Position numbers and translations under genes: made by a program | Part shown: in pieces, positions 53,466 to 62,735 of the stretch | Numbering within the stretch: position 1 is the stretch's first letter | Layout of the letters: each line of letters opens with the position of its first letter | Assembly (NCBI GenBank): GCA_947501845.1 | Contig: CANMXP010000001.1 | Span: forward strand, 434,001 to 498,000 | DNA length: 64,000 bases | Direction of reading: 5' to 3' | DNA from: an uncultured Flavobacteriaceae bacterium | GTDB lineage: Bacteria > Bacteroidota > Bacteroidia > Flavobacteriales > Flavobacteriaceae | The notes under the pieces: generated by a model | The model's database searches: none | Told to the model about the DNA's origin: nothing | Seen by the model: only the letters and a program-made list of their open reading frames with translations

Positions 53466-53860
53466 TTTTCAGACTTTAAAGCAGTTACTTGAATTTCAAT
53501 TTTCATTTTCTCATCTGCAAGCGATGCCGAAAACATGGTCGCTGCTGGCCTAATTTCACCAAAGTATTTCTTTAATACTGGCCAACAAAATTCAAATTCG
53601 TTAGCATTAGGTAAAATATAAGTCACCCTTACCACATCCGACAAATTAGCATCTGCTTGTTCCAGTGTATTCTTTATATTAATAAGGCATTGTTCCGTTT
53701 GTTCTGCAACGTCATCACTAATGGTCATGGTATCATAATTATAACCTGTAGTTCCAGATACAAATACCCAGTTATCTTGTACAACCGCTCTGGAATAACC
53801 AATATTTGTTTCAAAAGGAGAACCTGAACTTATTAATTTTCTTTTCATATGTATATGCAA
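53459..53860 (-). CDS. RidA-family protein
   Basis: A 133-residue YjgF/RidA fold with SGTTGYNYDTMTI and the RVTYILPNANEFE region leading to the IRPAATMFSASLA motif. RidA proteins hydrolyse reactive enamines/imines. It lies between the NarX-like kinase and the NarL-like regulator in the nirBD transcription unit; the link to nitrogen metabolism is by context only. Confidence 0.85.
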   Translation of the reverse strand: MHIHMKRKLISSGSPFETNIGYSRAVVQDNWVFVSGTTGYNYDTMTISDDVAEQTEQCLINIKNTLEQADANLSDVVRVTYILPNANEFEFCWPVLKKYFGEIRPAATMFSASLADEKMKIEIQVTALKSENK

Positions 53861-53951
53861 TGTCTTGAGCGCAGTTAAGACCTATTTATATTAAACAACA
53901 AATTAAAAAACCTCTCGACTGCGCTCGAGGGACTGAATAAAAAAATTCAAA

Positions 53952-55766
53952 CTAAGATAACGGAATGTTTAAGGTGACCCTTGTTCCTTTACCCTTTTCA
54001 GAGTTAAGAAATAATCGACCGTCTATATATTTTATACGCTCTTTCATAAAGGTCATCCCCATACCCCCTTCTCCTGTTTTTATATTTTTAACCTTATTGG
54101 GGTCGAAACCCTTGCCATCATCATCAATAACAATACTTAGTATACGTTTACTATGCGATAACGACACTAAAATGTGTGTAGAATCTGCATATTTTATAGC
54201 ATTATTTATGGCTTCTTGTACAATTCTGTAAATATTAATTTCTGCAAGGGAATCTAATCGCTCAGCAAAATCTGTTTTATTATAAAGCACGATATCTTTT
54301 CCCGTAAGCTTTGAGAGCTCTTGAGTAAGTTTAGTAATAGCTGGAACAATACCATAATCTGCTAATTCTGGAGGTGTTAAATTAAACGTGGCTGTCCTTA
54401 CCCCTTTTATGATATTAGATGTTAACTCTTTTAAATGCTTAATCTTTACAGCTGTTTTATCAATATCGCTTATATCTATACTCTCCAAATTATATTTCAA
54501 TCCCGTAAGCATTTGCCCTATGCCATCGTGTACATCCTTAGCAATACGGTTTTGCTCCTTTTCCTGATTTTCTATGATCTTACTGGAAATGGTTTTTTGC
54601 TGGTTCATCTTCTCTTCAAAACTAGCTTTGGTCAATCTTTCTATTTCAATTTGACCAGCTTTTTTCGAGGTAATTTCTGATGCTATAATCAACAATTCTG
54701 ATTTATCGTCTGTAGGACTAAAAGGTATGATTGACATTTCCAACCATACTTCGGTATGCTCTTTTGTTGTTGCCTTAACTTCGCCTTGCCAGCCTGTTTT
54801 CTTGTGCTTAGAAACAATATCATCTATAATGATTTGCTCATTTTCATGAATTGACAACACTTGGGAAAAAATGGCACTGGTATTGAATTTGCTAAACTTA
54901 AATAAACGAGAAAATTTATTACCCATATGCGTAACAACCCCATTGGGAGTAATACGAGCAAATAATAAAGTCTCATCCATAGCATGGCTTAAAGCTCGCA
55001 ATTCTTTTATAGATTTTTCTTTAGCTTCACTTAGCACATCTGCATCAAAAGCCATTTTTTTGGCGCGTTTCTCGGCTTCCAACAATTCAGACAAGCTATT
55101 TTTAACGGTTTTAGCTGCTGGCCAAAAAATAAAGAGAAATTCTCCCAATAAAAGCAACAGGGTTACGGCCATTAGGAACGTTTCCAAGTTACGCAACCAC
55201 CCTACTTTTTCTTCAGCTTCTAAATCGAATTGGTTAACAATTTGATCCATTTTCAATAAAAATACACCTTCATTTTGCTGAATAGACTTTAATTCATCTG
55301 TAAATGCTAAAGTTGGGACTGTAGAATCAGTTTCAATCTTTTTTATAATTGAAAAGGACGCCTTGTTTAAGGCATTGAAGGACATATTAATATCCTTAAA
55401 CATACCTAAAATGACATCGCTGTTATTTCCTGGTAGATCAAGGCTATCACTTCCTTCTTGTAGTGCATAATGAGACGACTCCCATAATTGAAAAGTCTTT
55501 TTTAAGTCTTTTTTTAATCTTAACCGCGCTTCTAAGTTATTTTCTATAGATATTAATAAAACTTCTTTGGTTAACTTCTGACTTAGCATACGCTGTCTAC
55601 CAGCTACATTAATAACCGTAGAGTCACTTTGTTGGGCATTTAAATGTTTTCTAATAAGAATCTGACTAATAATAACTGAAAGTGCAATGGCACTTAACGC
55701 AATAATATACAAACGGCTTAGTTTATCAAACGTACGTTGATCTAAAGAATTACCGTTTTTACTCAT
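53952..55766 (-). CDS. NarX-like nitrate/nitrite sensor histidine kinase
   Basis: A 604-residue membrane kinase. Helices at about 17-37 and 194-214 bracket a periplasmic domain of about 155 residues carrying INVAGRQRMLSQKLTKE (52-68), the type-IV-pili methyl-accepting/NarX P-box-like region that binds nitrate and nitrite in NarX. A PAS domain (about 255-370) and a coiled coil precede a HisKA_3 dimerisation domain with H413 (AKDVHDGIGQML) and a HATPase with DDDGKGFDPN. The kinase pairs with the NarL-like regulator. Confidence 0.87.
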   Translation of the reverse strand: MSKNGNSLDQRTFDKLSRLYIIALSAIALSVIISQILIRKHLNAQQSDSTVINVAGRQRMLSQKLTKEVLLISIENNLEARLRLKKDLKKTFQLWESSHYALQEGSDSLDLPGNNSDVILGMFKDINMSFNALNKASFSIIKKIETDSTVPTLAFTDELKSIQQNEGVFLLKMDQIVNQFDLEAEEKVGWLRNLETFLMAVTLLLLLGEFLFIFWPAAKTVKNSLSELLEAEKRAKKMAFDADVLSEAKEKSIKELRALSHAMDETLLFARITPNGVVTHMGNKFSRLFKFSKFNTSAIFSQVLSIHENEQIIIDDIVSKHKKTGWQGEVKATTKEHTEVWLEMSIIPFSPTDDKSELLIIASEITSKKAGQIEIERLTKASFEEKMNQQKTISSKIIENQEKEQNRIAKDVHDGIGQMLTGLKYNLESIDISDIDKTAVKIKHLKELTSNIIKGVRTATFNLTPPELADYGIVPAITKLTQELSKLTGKDIVLYNKTDFAERLDSLAEINIYRIVQEAINNAIKYADSTHILVSLSHSKRILSIVIDDDGKGFDPNKVKNIKTGEGGMGMTFMKERIKYIDGRLFLNSEKGKGTRVTLNIPLS

Positions 55767-55777
55767 GTCAGTTAGAA

Positions 55778-56362
55778 TTAATCTATCGCCTGCTTTACTA
55801 AAGATAAACTTTTGTCCGAAAAGTTAAGTTTTAAGGCTGCTTCATGTCCTTTATCAGACATTTTAACCCAGGTTTTTTTTAGGATATCGATAACCTTTTC
55901 ATCATCGTGCTTAGCAGCAAACTCTTCAAAATAATAATCCAAGAAAACCAAACATACCGTATCTTCTAAAACTTGAGATTCCTCATTTTTTTTGATTAGT
56001 TTCTTGTTTATTAACAAAGACACCCTTTCTATAAATTGGGTATCGTATCCCACCTGATTAAGAATTTCGGTAGTATACTCTACATGCATTTTTTTTAAGG
56101 TTTCTCGCCATTTTAAATAACCAACGCGATTCATTGGGTATTCATCTCTTGCGATCTTCCAGCGACAAATGTGCTGTGCACGTGCGGCTATTTGAAGGGC
56201 TCTTGAAGCATTCGGATTAAACTGCAGCAACTTTCGAGACATACGTTGAGAGTAAAGCAATTCCTTTGGGTAATCTAAACCAAATACATGGTAAGTATTT
56301 ATATCTTCTGAGTTTTTTTTATCTATTAATGCTATGGTAGTTTCAAATCTTGTTGGCTTCAT
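55778..56362 (-). CDS. DUF4202-family protein
   Basis: A 194-residue helical protein with the DUF4202 pattern: a paired-helix core AARAQHICRWKIARDEYP and VGYLKWRETLKKMH, and later VCLVFLDYYFEEFAAKH. The conserved histidines and aspartates could bind a metal, as in HD-type proteins. It is encoded between nirD and the sensor kinase, as DUF4202 genes often are near nitrite assimilation. No function is established. Confidence 0.82.
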   Translation of the reverse strand: MKPTRFETTIALIDKKNSEDINTYHVFGLDYPKELLYSQRMSRKLLQFNPNASRALQIAARAQHICRWKIARDEYPMNRVGYLKWRETLKKMHVEYTTEILNQVGYDTQFIERVSLLINKKLIKKNEESQVLEDTVCLVFLDYYFEEFAAKHDDEKVIDILKKTWVKMSDKGHEAALKLNFSDKSLSLVKQAID

Positions 56363-56430
56363 TTTGTCAATTAATTGTTTAGAACGGTCGTTAACTTTTG
56401 CTTTTAGGGCGAAAAGTTAAGATTAGTTCA

Positions 56431-56808
56431 TCAATCTGCAAAGCCAATATACACATTTCCGTCTTCAATTTTAACAGGATAGGTTGCTATTTTTAAATCT
56501 TCTCCTGCCAGATTAGAACCATCTTCTAAAGAAAAGTTCTTTTTATGCATAGGGCATGCTACTTTAGGGATATCATCTTTATCTCCTATCATACCAAGCG
56601 ACAACACCATTTCCATTTTATGTGGACACAAATTTTGTGTGGCATACCATTTAGAAGTTCTGGTAAAATTATAAACTGCTATTTGTTTCGTTTTATATTT
56701 AATACAGGCACCACTATTTTCTGGGAAATCGGATACTTCTCCAACTCTAAACCATGTACTTACACTGTCTTCTGAAACCGATTGGTATTGTTCTAATATG
56801 TTTTGCAT
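56431..56808 (-). CDS. nirD: Nitrite reductase small subunit NirD (Rieske-like)
   Basis: A 125-residue protein with a Rieske-like fold, keeping the ligand pattern LCPHKMEM ... ACPMHKKNF (C-x-H and C-x2-H). Many NirD proteins have lost the cluster ligands, so whether this one holds [2Fe-2S] needs testing; the residues here look intact. It works with NirB to reduce nitrite to ammonium using NAD(P)H. It is separated from nirB by 182 bp containing a repeat element. Confidence 0.9.
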   Translation of the reverse strand: MQNILEQYQSVSEDSVSTWFRVGEVSDFPENSGACIKYKTKQIAVYNFTRTSKWYATQNLCPHKMEMVLSLGMIGDKDDIPKVACPMHKKNFSLEDGSNLAGEDLKIATYPVKIEDGNVYIGFAD

Positions 56809-56845
56809 GTTATAAAATATTATTTAAATCAAATTATTTTTATTT

Positions 56846-56969
56846 TGGCGTTCCCTTTCAGGTCGGGCTTTACGCTATATCTTTTTTACCTGTTCTCAAT
56901 ACATTTTGCTCATACTTCACAAAACATTCGAACTGTCATAAAAAAGGATGCCGCTTCAATCCCTAACAC
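56846..56969. repeat. Interspersed repeat-like hairpin element between nirB and nirD
   Basis: The segment beginning GGCGTTCCCTTTCAGG and ending CGCTTCAATCCCTAACAC contains a long hairpin with TATCTTTTTT and AAAAAAGGATG arms. From memory, similar GGTCGGGCT...CGCTTCAATCCCTAAC blocks recur in Flavobacteriaceae intergenic regions. It interrupts nirB and nirD, which are otherwise one unit. A GC-poor hairpin AGGCT...AGCCT with a plus-strand T run abuts it at 56970-56990. Confidence 0.5.
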
Positions 56970-56990
56970 AGGCTTATCCGTCGAGCCTTT

Positions 56991-59510
56991 TTAATTCCAA
57001 GCTTTAGGCATTTTTTGGTCGCGCATAGGTACAAAAACCAGATTATCATCTGTATCATCAGAATTAACGAAATGTTTAAAACGCTTCATCATTTCTGGAC
57101 TCTCAATCGCTTGTTTCCACTCGCACTCATAACTATTGACCAAACCTTGCATTTCTAATTCCAATTCTTCTGCAATCCCAAGAGAATCTTCAATAACAAC
57201 CTGTTTTAAATACTCTATCCCACCTTCTAGCTTATCTAACCAAGGAGCTGTTCTTACTAACGGACCTGCTGTACGTATGTAAAACATCAAGAACCTATCT
57301 AAGTATTTAATGGCTGTTTCATCATCTAATTGTTCTGCAAATAACACGGCATGTTTTGGTGTAGCACCTCCGTTTCCACATACATATAAATTCCATCCGC
57401 CATCTACAGCAATCAATCCAAAATCTTTCCCTCTTGCTTCGGCACATTCTCGAATACAACCAGATACACCGCCTTTTAATTTGTGTGGTGAACGCAATCC
57501 TCTATAACGATTTTCAATTTCAATGGCAAAGGTCACACTTTCATGCATACCATAACGACACCAAGTAGAACCTACACAACTTTTAACAGTACGAAGTGAT
57601 TTACCATAAGCATGACCACTTTCAAACCCAGCATCGATAAGCTCTTTCCAAATAAGAGGTAATTGATGTAGTTCTGCTCCGAATAAATCGATACGCTGGC
57701 CACCAGTTACTTTTGTATATAAATCATATTTTTTAGCGACCTGACCAATAACAATTAACTTATCCGGAGTAATTTCTCCACCGGCAATTCTTGGTACTAC
57801 AGAATAGGTTCCGTTACGTTGAATGTTTGCCAAAAACCGATCGTTTGTATCTTGAATACCAACCTGGCGGTTAGGTGTTTCCATAGTAATACTTGCAAAT
57901 ATTGAAGCTACTAAAGGTTTACAAATCTCACAGCCATGACCTTCTCCAAATAGATTCAAGGTTTCTTGGTAATCCTTTACCTTATTTATTTTTATTAAAT
58001 CGTAAAGTTCTTGTCTGTTAAAGTCGAAATGCTCACAAATGGTTTCTTTAACTTCTTTCCCCAGTGATTTAAGAGATTCATTAACCAAATCAACAACCAT
58101 AGGTTTACAACCACCGCAACCTGTTGTTGCTTTTGTTTTAGCAATCACATCACCTAAATTGTTACAACCACCTTCTGTAATCGAAGTGCATATATCGCCT
58201 TTAGTAACACTTTCACAAGAACATACTTGTGCAGCATCAGGAATATCCATCACACTACCAAATCCGCCTTCACCTTCGCCTCTGGCACCAACAATCAATT
58301 CTTCTGCATCTTCTGGAATTGGCAAACCATTCAAATAAATCTGGTGCAGCATATTATAATCAGATGCATCACCTACCAGAATACCTCCTAATAGCTCTTT
58401 ACCATCATGACTAACATTTATACGCTTATATAAATTTTTCGTTTTATTCTCATAAACTATAGAGTATCCTTTTTCAACTGGCATAAACGGCTCTCCGTAA
58501 CTTGCTACATCCACACCAATTAATTTTAATTTGGTAGACATATCAATATCCTCTACCATAGTTACATCGGTATTTCCCAAAATTTGATTTACAGCGACAT
58601 CGGCCATGTCATAACCTGGTGCTACCAAACCATAAATCATGTTATTGTAAAGCGCTACTTCTCCAATAGCATATATTTCTGGGTCTGATGTTTGCATTTT
58701 GTTATTTACCACAATACCACCACGAGTTCCCATTTCGAGGTCACAGGTTTTACCTAACTCATCACGAGGTCTGATTCCTGCTGAAATCACTAACATTTCA
58801 ACATCTATCTTGTCGTACTCACCAAATTCCATACCTGTAATGGCATCATCTCCCAAAATCTTATTTGTGGCTTTAGAAAGATGTACATTAATACCAATAG
58901 ACTCTATTTTCTCTTGTAATACTTTACTAGATCTTCTGTCTAATTGTCTCGGCATTAATTTAGGTGCAAATTCCACTACATGTGGTTCCAATCCCATATC
59001 CATAACTGCTTTCGCAGCTTCCAATCCTAGAAGTCCGCCACCAAGAACAGCTGCTTTTACAGTCTCTGTTTTACCTTTTTGAATGGCTTCCGCATAAGCA
59101 AGCATCGCCTCTAGATCTTCTATAGTTCTATAAACAAATACACCTTTTTTCTCAATACCATTAATGTTGGGTACAAAAGGCACAGATCCAGTAGCCAATA
59201 CCAGATAATCGTATTTATAATTTACATCTTTTGCAGTGGTAATTTTCTTTGATGAACGGTGTATATCCGTAATACGCTCATTTGTAATCAATTCAATACC
59301 CTGTTCTTCATACCATGTTCTAGGCGCCATCTCTAGGGCTTTAGCATCTTGATTATCAAAGAATTCACTTAAATGAACGCGATCATATGCAGGTCTTGGC
59401 TCTTCTCCAAAAATGGTGATTTTGAAATCTTTTGTGTTTTCCTGAGCTACAAATTTTTCACAAAATTTATAACCTACCATACCATTACCGATTACAATGA
59501 TTTTTTTCAT
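56991..59510 (-). CDS. nirB: NAD(P)H nitrite reductase large subunit NirB
   Basis: An 839-residue cytosolic enzyme: FAD and NAD(P) domains at 1-400 (IVIGNGMVGYKFCEKF, VLGGGLLGLEAAKA), BFD-type [2Fe-2S] region (QVCSCESVTKGDICTSI ... GCGGCKP) and a second CEICKP segment, then siroheme/[4Fe-4S] domains with SCVGSTWCRYG and SGCIRECAEARGKDFG. It reduces nitrite to ammonium in the cytoplasm for assimilation. It is the first gene of the nirB-nirD-DUF4202-narX-like-ridA group and has the TAAGTA palindrome in its promoter. Confidence 0.95.
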   Translation of the reverse strand: MKKIIVIGNGMVGYKFCEKFVAQENTKDFKITIFGEEPRPAYDRVHLSEFFDNQDAKALEMAPRTWYEEQGIELITNERITDIHRSSKKITTAKDVNYKYDYLVLATGSVPFVPNINGIEKKGVFVYRTIEDLEAMLAYAEAIQKGKTETVKAAVLGGGLLGLEAAKAVMDMGLEPHVVEFAPKLMPRQLDRRSSKVLQEKIESIGINVHLSKATNKILGDDAITGMEFGEYDKIDVEMLVISAGIRPRDELGKTCDLEMGTRGGIVVNNKMQTSDPEIYAIGEVALYNNMIYGLVAPGYDMADVAVNQILGNTDVTMVEDIDMSTKLKLIGVDVASYGEPFMPVEKGYSIVYENKTKNLYKRINVSHDGKELLGGILVGDASDYNMLHQIYLNGLPIPEDAEELIVGARGEGEGGFGSVMDIPDAAQVCSCESVTKGDICTSITEGGCNNLGDVIAKTKATTGCGGCKPMVVDLVNESLKSLGKEVKETICEHFDFNRQELYDLIKINKVKDYQETLNLFGEGHGCEICKPLVASIFASITMETPNRQVGIQDTNDRFLANIQRNGTYSVVPRIAGGEITPDKLIVIGQVAKKYDLYTKVTGGQRIDLFGAELHQLPLIWKELIDAGFESGHAYGKSLRTVKSCVGSTWCRYGMHESVTFAIEIENRYRGLRSPHKLKGGVSGCIRECAEARGKDFGLIAVDGGWNLYVCGNGGATPKHAVLFAEQLDDETAIKYLDRFLMFYIRTAGPLVRTAPWLDKLEGGIEYLKQVVIEDSLGIAEELELEMQGLVNSYECEWKQAIESPEMMKRFKHFVNSDDTDDNLVFVPMRDQKMPKAWN

Positions 59511-59528
59511 ATTTACGTATTTAAGTCA

Positions 59529-59550
59529 CAAAACTAAGTAATTATACTTA
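59529..59550 (-). promoter_or_regulatory. Palindromic operator overlapping the nirB promoter
   Basis: TAAGTA-ATTA-TACTTA (59535-59550) with a perfect minus-strand -7 element TAGTTTTG (59529-59536), sharing TA with the palindrome. The neighbouring CACAAAAC and the trailing AATTT match the narK promoter closely. Confidence 0.75.
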
Positions 59551-59667
59551 ATTTTTAATACATAAATGAAGTGAATTATCTGTTAATTATGAATTATTAA
59601 AGATTTCTCAAATTCAGAGCTGGATAATTATTTATAAGGCAAAAAACCTGTATTAGAATTACACATA

Positions 59668-61965
59668 CTATTTATTAGCAGCTACCGTAATAATAATACT
59701 TTTAGATGCAGGTGTTTTGGCCGTATGGGCATAATTATCTATAGGTACCAATACATTAGCTTCTGGAAAATAAGTGGCACAGCAGTTCTTAGGAATATCG
59801 TAACCGACAACCTTAAAATTGTTAGCTTTTCTAATTTTACCATTGAATTCTGAAGTTAAATTTACGACTTGATGTTCTTCAAGATTCCTTGCTTTCATAT
59901 CTTCCTTATTCATGAAAATAATTCTTCTTTCGTTAAAGATACCACGATACCTGTCATTAAGACCATAAATAGTCGTATTGAATTGATCGTGACTACGTAT
60001 GGTCATCATAATTAGTTCTGAATCCTTAAGTTTCCACTCTGGTAATTTATTTAAAGAAAAATTTGCCTTGCCAGTCTTTGTTTTAAATTTTCGTACTCTA
60101 GCTCCATTAGGCAGATAAAAACCAGATGGTGTTTTAAGTCTTTGGTTATAATCTTGAAATCCATCAACCACTTCCTGAATATCATCACGAACTAGGTTGT
60201 AATCATCTTTATACTGTAGCCAATTAATTTTAGAGCGCTCTTTTAAAGTAGCATGTGCTATATTACAAACAACAGCAACTTCACTTAACAATTTATCCGA
60301 GCAAGGTTCTAAAATACCTTTGGTAGACGATACAACTCCCATAGAGTTTTCTACACTTTGGGTTTGAACCCCTGTTTTTTGATAATCTTTTTCTGCACGG
60401 CCTAAACATGGCAATATCAAAGCTTCTTTACCTGTAACCAAATGCGAGCGGTTTAGTTTCGTACTAACATGTACTGTTAAATTACAATGCGCCATGCCTT
60501 GAGCTGAATAGTTCGTATCCGGAACTGCAGAAATAAAATTACCTCCTAAACCAAAAAACACCTTGGCTTTTTTCTCATTCATGGCTGTTATGGCATCAAT
60601 TACCGAATACCCGTGCTTTGTCGTAGGTTTAAAACCGTATTTACTTTCAATTTTATCTAAAAAGGCTTGTGGAGCTGCTTCCCAAATCCCAACCGTTCTA
60701 TCGCCTTGTACGTTTGAATGTCCGCGGACTGGACACGTACCCGCACCTTCTTTTCCTATACTTCCTTTTAATAATAATAAATTCACTAGTTCGCGAATAT
60801 TATCAACCGCATTTTCATGCTGCGTTAATCCCATGGCCCAACAAACAATGATCTTTTTCTTGTTTAAAACTAAATCAAAAACGGCATCAAAAGTCGGTTT
60901 AGAAACGCCCGATAATGCCAGGCATTCTTCAAAACTGAATCGCTTTAAATCTGAAATAAAAGCATCGTAGCCATGTGTATGTTCTTCAATAAAGTCTTTA
61001 TCAAATACATGGCCTTCTAACGTTTCTTTTTCCAATAATTTTATCAATATGGCCTTAATAAAAGCGACATCACCATTAATGGTAATAGGCACAAATACAT
61101 CGGTTAGTTTTGTACCGCCAGTTAATAATTTAATTGGACTTTGTGGATTTGTGAATTTAATGAGTCCCGCTTCTGGCAAAGGGTTTATGGCTATAATTTT
61201 TCCACCATTCTTTTTACATTTTTCTAAAGCCGTTAGCATTCTTGGATGGTTGGTACCTGGATTTTGACCAATTACCATAACCAGTTCTGCCTTATATAAA
61301 TCATCTAAAGTTACAGAACCTTTCCCTATACCTAAAGTTTCTGAGAGTGCGCTACCACTTGCTTCATGACACATATTAGAGCAGTCTGGAAGATTGGCAG
61401 TACCAAATTCACGAACAAATAATTGATACAAAAAAGCTGCTTCGTTTGTTGTTCTTCCCGATGTATAAAAAACCGCTTCGTCTGGGTCATTTAAAGCATT
61501 TAAATGGTCTCCAACTTTTTTAAAGGCAGCTTCCCATGATATAGGCTGGTAATGTGACGCGCCTTCTGCCAAAAACATAGGTTCTGATAGGCGCCCAGAT
61601 TTACCAATTTCAAAATCGGATAATTTAGCAAGTTCTTCAACGGAATGGTCTGCAAAAAACGCGTGGTCAATTGTTTTCTTTTGCATCTCTTCAGACATGG
61701 CTTTCATTCCATTTTCGCAATATTCTCCCAAAGAGGAACGCTCATCGTCTGGATCTGGCCATGCACAACCTGGACAATCAAAACCACCTTTTTGGTTTAT
61801 TTTAGTAGAAATCTTAATAGCATCAATAGGTTTTATATACTTTGAAGCATGATTAACTGCCGACTTCAATGCTTTAAAACCTCCGCTATTTTTGGCTGGT
61901 TGCGTGACTTTTAAGTTTTTAAATTCTTCTGGTGTATTTGCTTTATCTAATGGAGATGCACTCAT
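59668..61965 (-). CDS. YdeP/FdhF-like molybdopterin oxidoreductase
   Basis: A 765-residue bis-MGD enzyme of the YdeP type. Residues 60-80 contain GGFDCPGCAWPDP, a cluster/cofactor-binding region, and near 195 DCSNMCHEASGSALS holds a candidate Mo-ligand cysteine. Later it has GRTTNEAAFLYQ and GTCPVRGHSNVQGDRTVG, also typical of this branch. Known relatives support acid resistance, and their true substrate is unknown. Labelling it formate dehydrogenase would go beyond the sequence. It stands alone, with no fdhD sulfurtransferase visible here. Confidence 0.88.
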   Translation of the reverse strand: MSASPLDKANTPEEFKNLKVTQPAKNSGGFKALKSAVNHASKYIKPIDAIKISTKINQKGGFDCPGCAWPDPDDERSSLGEYCENGMKAMSEEMQKKTIDHAFFADHSVEELAKLSDFEIGKSGRLSEPMFLAEGASHYQPISWEAAFKKVGDHLNALNDPDEAVFYTSGRTTNEAAFLYQLFVREFGTANLPDCSNMCHEASGSALSETLGIGKGSVTLDDLYKAELVMVIGQNPGTNHPRMLTALEKCKKNGGKIIAINPLPEAGLIKFTNPQSPIKLLTGGTKLTDVFVPITINGDVAFIKAILIKLLEKETLEGHVFDKDFIEEHTHGYDAFISDLKRFSFEECLALSGVSKPTFDAVFDLVLNKKKIIVCWAMGLTQHENAVDNIRELVNLLLLKGSIGKEGAGTCPVRGHSNVQGDRTVGIWEAAPQAFLDKIESKYGFKPTTKHGYSVIDAITAMNEKKAKVFFGLGGNFISAVPDTNYSAQGMAHCNLTVHVSTKLNRSHLVTGKEALILPCLGRAEKDYQKTGVQTQSVENSMGVVSSTKGILEPCSDKLLSEVAVVCNIAHATLKERSKINWLQYKDDYNLVRDDIQEVVDGFQDYNQRLKTPSGFYLPNGARVRKFKTKTGKANFSLNKLPEWKLKDSELIMMTIRSHDQFNTTIYGLNDRYRGIFNERRIIFMNKEDMKARNLEEHQVVNLTSEFNGKIRKANNFKVVGYDIPKNCCATYFPEANVLVPIDNYAHTAKTPASKSIIITVAANK

Positions 61966-62112
61966 AAAACTATGCTATGTTCAATTTTTTATTATTGGTA
62001 AAATTAAGTTTTTTTAAAATAGCCATTCTAACTACCCTATGAAATAATTACTTCCGAACGGTTTTAATAAATTTTTAAATACGGATATTGGAAAATAATG
62101 TGGATATGTTAT

Positions 62113-62724
62113 TTAAAATTCATTTTTACGAAAATTTTCATAATCCTCTTTATAGTCTAAATCGACATTTTCTAATTTTGGTTTAAAGACTTTTACCAAA
62201 GAAGCATATTTTTTGAGAAGCATTTTAGCCCCTTTATCATCTTCTAGCTTTAATAACTCCGATAAATATACCTTGTCGAAAATAACGGGAACTCCAGAAA
62301 TACCATTTGCATATGAAGTTGCTACAATTTGATTGGTTTTGAGTGTGAAATTTTGAATTAAGGTATTTAGAAAATCGGCATCCATGAATGGCTGATCTGC
62401 TAAACAAATAAGAACAGCATCAACCTCAGGTTTTAAGTTTAAAATATGTTCTGCTGCACAGGCTATAGATTTCCCTAAACCTAACTCCCAATCCTTATTT
62501 TTAATAATAGAAACAGGAAATTTACTTATTTCGTCACTTATTGTAGTGTAATTGGCTCCCAACACTACAAAAACGTCTTTAGAATCAGTTTTTAATGCTG
62601 TTTCTACGGCATGCCCTAAAAGTGTTGTATGTCCCCAAGCTAATAATTGCTTAGCAGTTCCCATGCGTTTTGAAGCGCCTGCAGCTAAAATCACTATTGA
62701 AATATTTGAAACGTGTTTAGACAC
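62113..62724 (-). CDS. MocA-like nucleotidyltransferase (molybdenum cofactor cytidylyltransferase)
   Basis: A 203-residue protein with VILAAGASKRMGTAKQLLAWG and AVLICLADQPFMDADFL, the MocA/CTP:molybdopterin cytidylyltransferase pattern. It makes the MCD form of the cofactor used by xanthine-dehydrogenase-type enzymes, such as the one cut by the right edge. MobA at 19.5 kb makes the MGD form, so both cofactor branches are present. Confidence 0.85.
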   Translation of the reverse strand: MSKHVSNISIVILAAGASKRMGTAKQLLAWGHTTLLGHAVETALKTDSKDVFVVLGANYTTISDEISKFPVSIIKNKDWELGLGKSIACAAEHILNLKPEVDAVLICLADQPFMDADFLNTLIQNFTLKTNQIVATSYANGISGVPVIFDKVYLSELLKLEDDKGAKMLLKKYASLVKVFKPKLENVDLDYKEDYENFRKNEF

Positions 62725-62735
62725 TTTAAAAATAT

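Noticed and set aside
53965-54231. 88-residue plus-strand frame antisense to the NarX-like kinase
   Set aside because: Falls within the HATPase region of the real gene, so coding is unlikely.
60563-60970. 135-residue plus-strand frame inside the YdeP-like gene
   Set aside because: Antisense shadow; the minus-strand product has clear molybdopterin motifs.
59668-61965. Calling the YdeP-like protein a formate dehydrogenase
   Set aside because: Motifs fit the YdeP branch, whose substrate is not established; no formate-specific features or fdhD were found.
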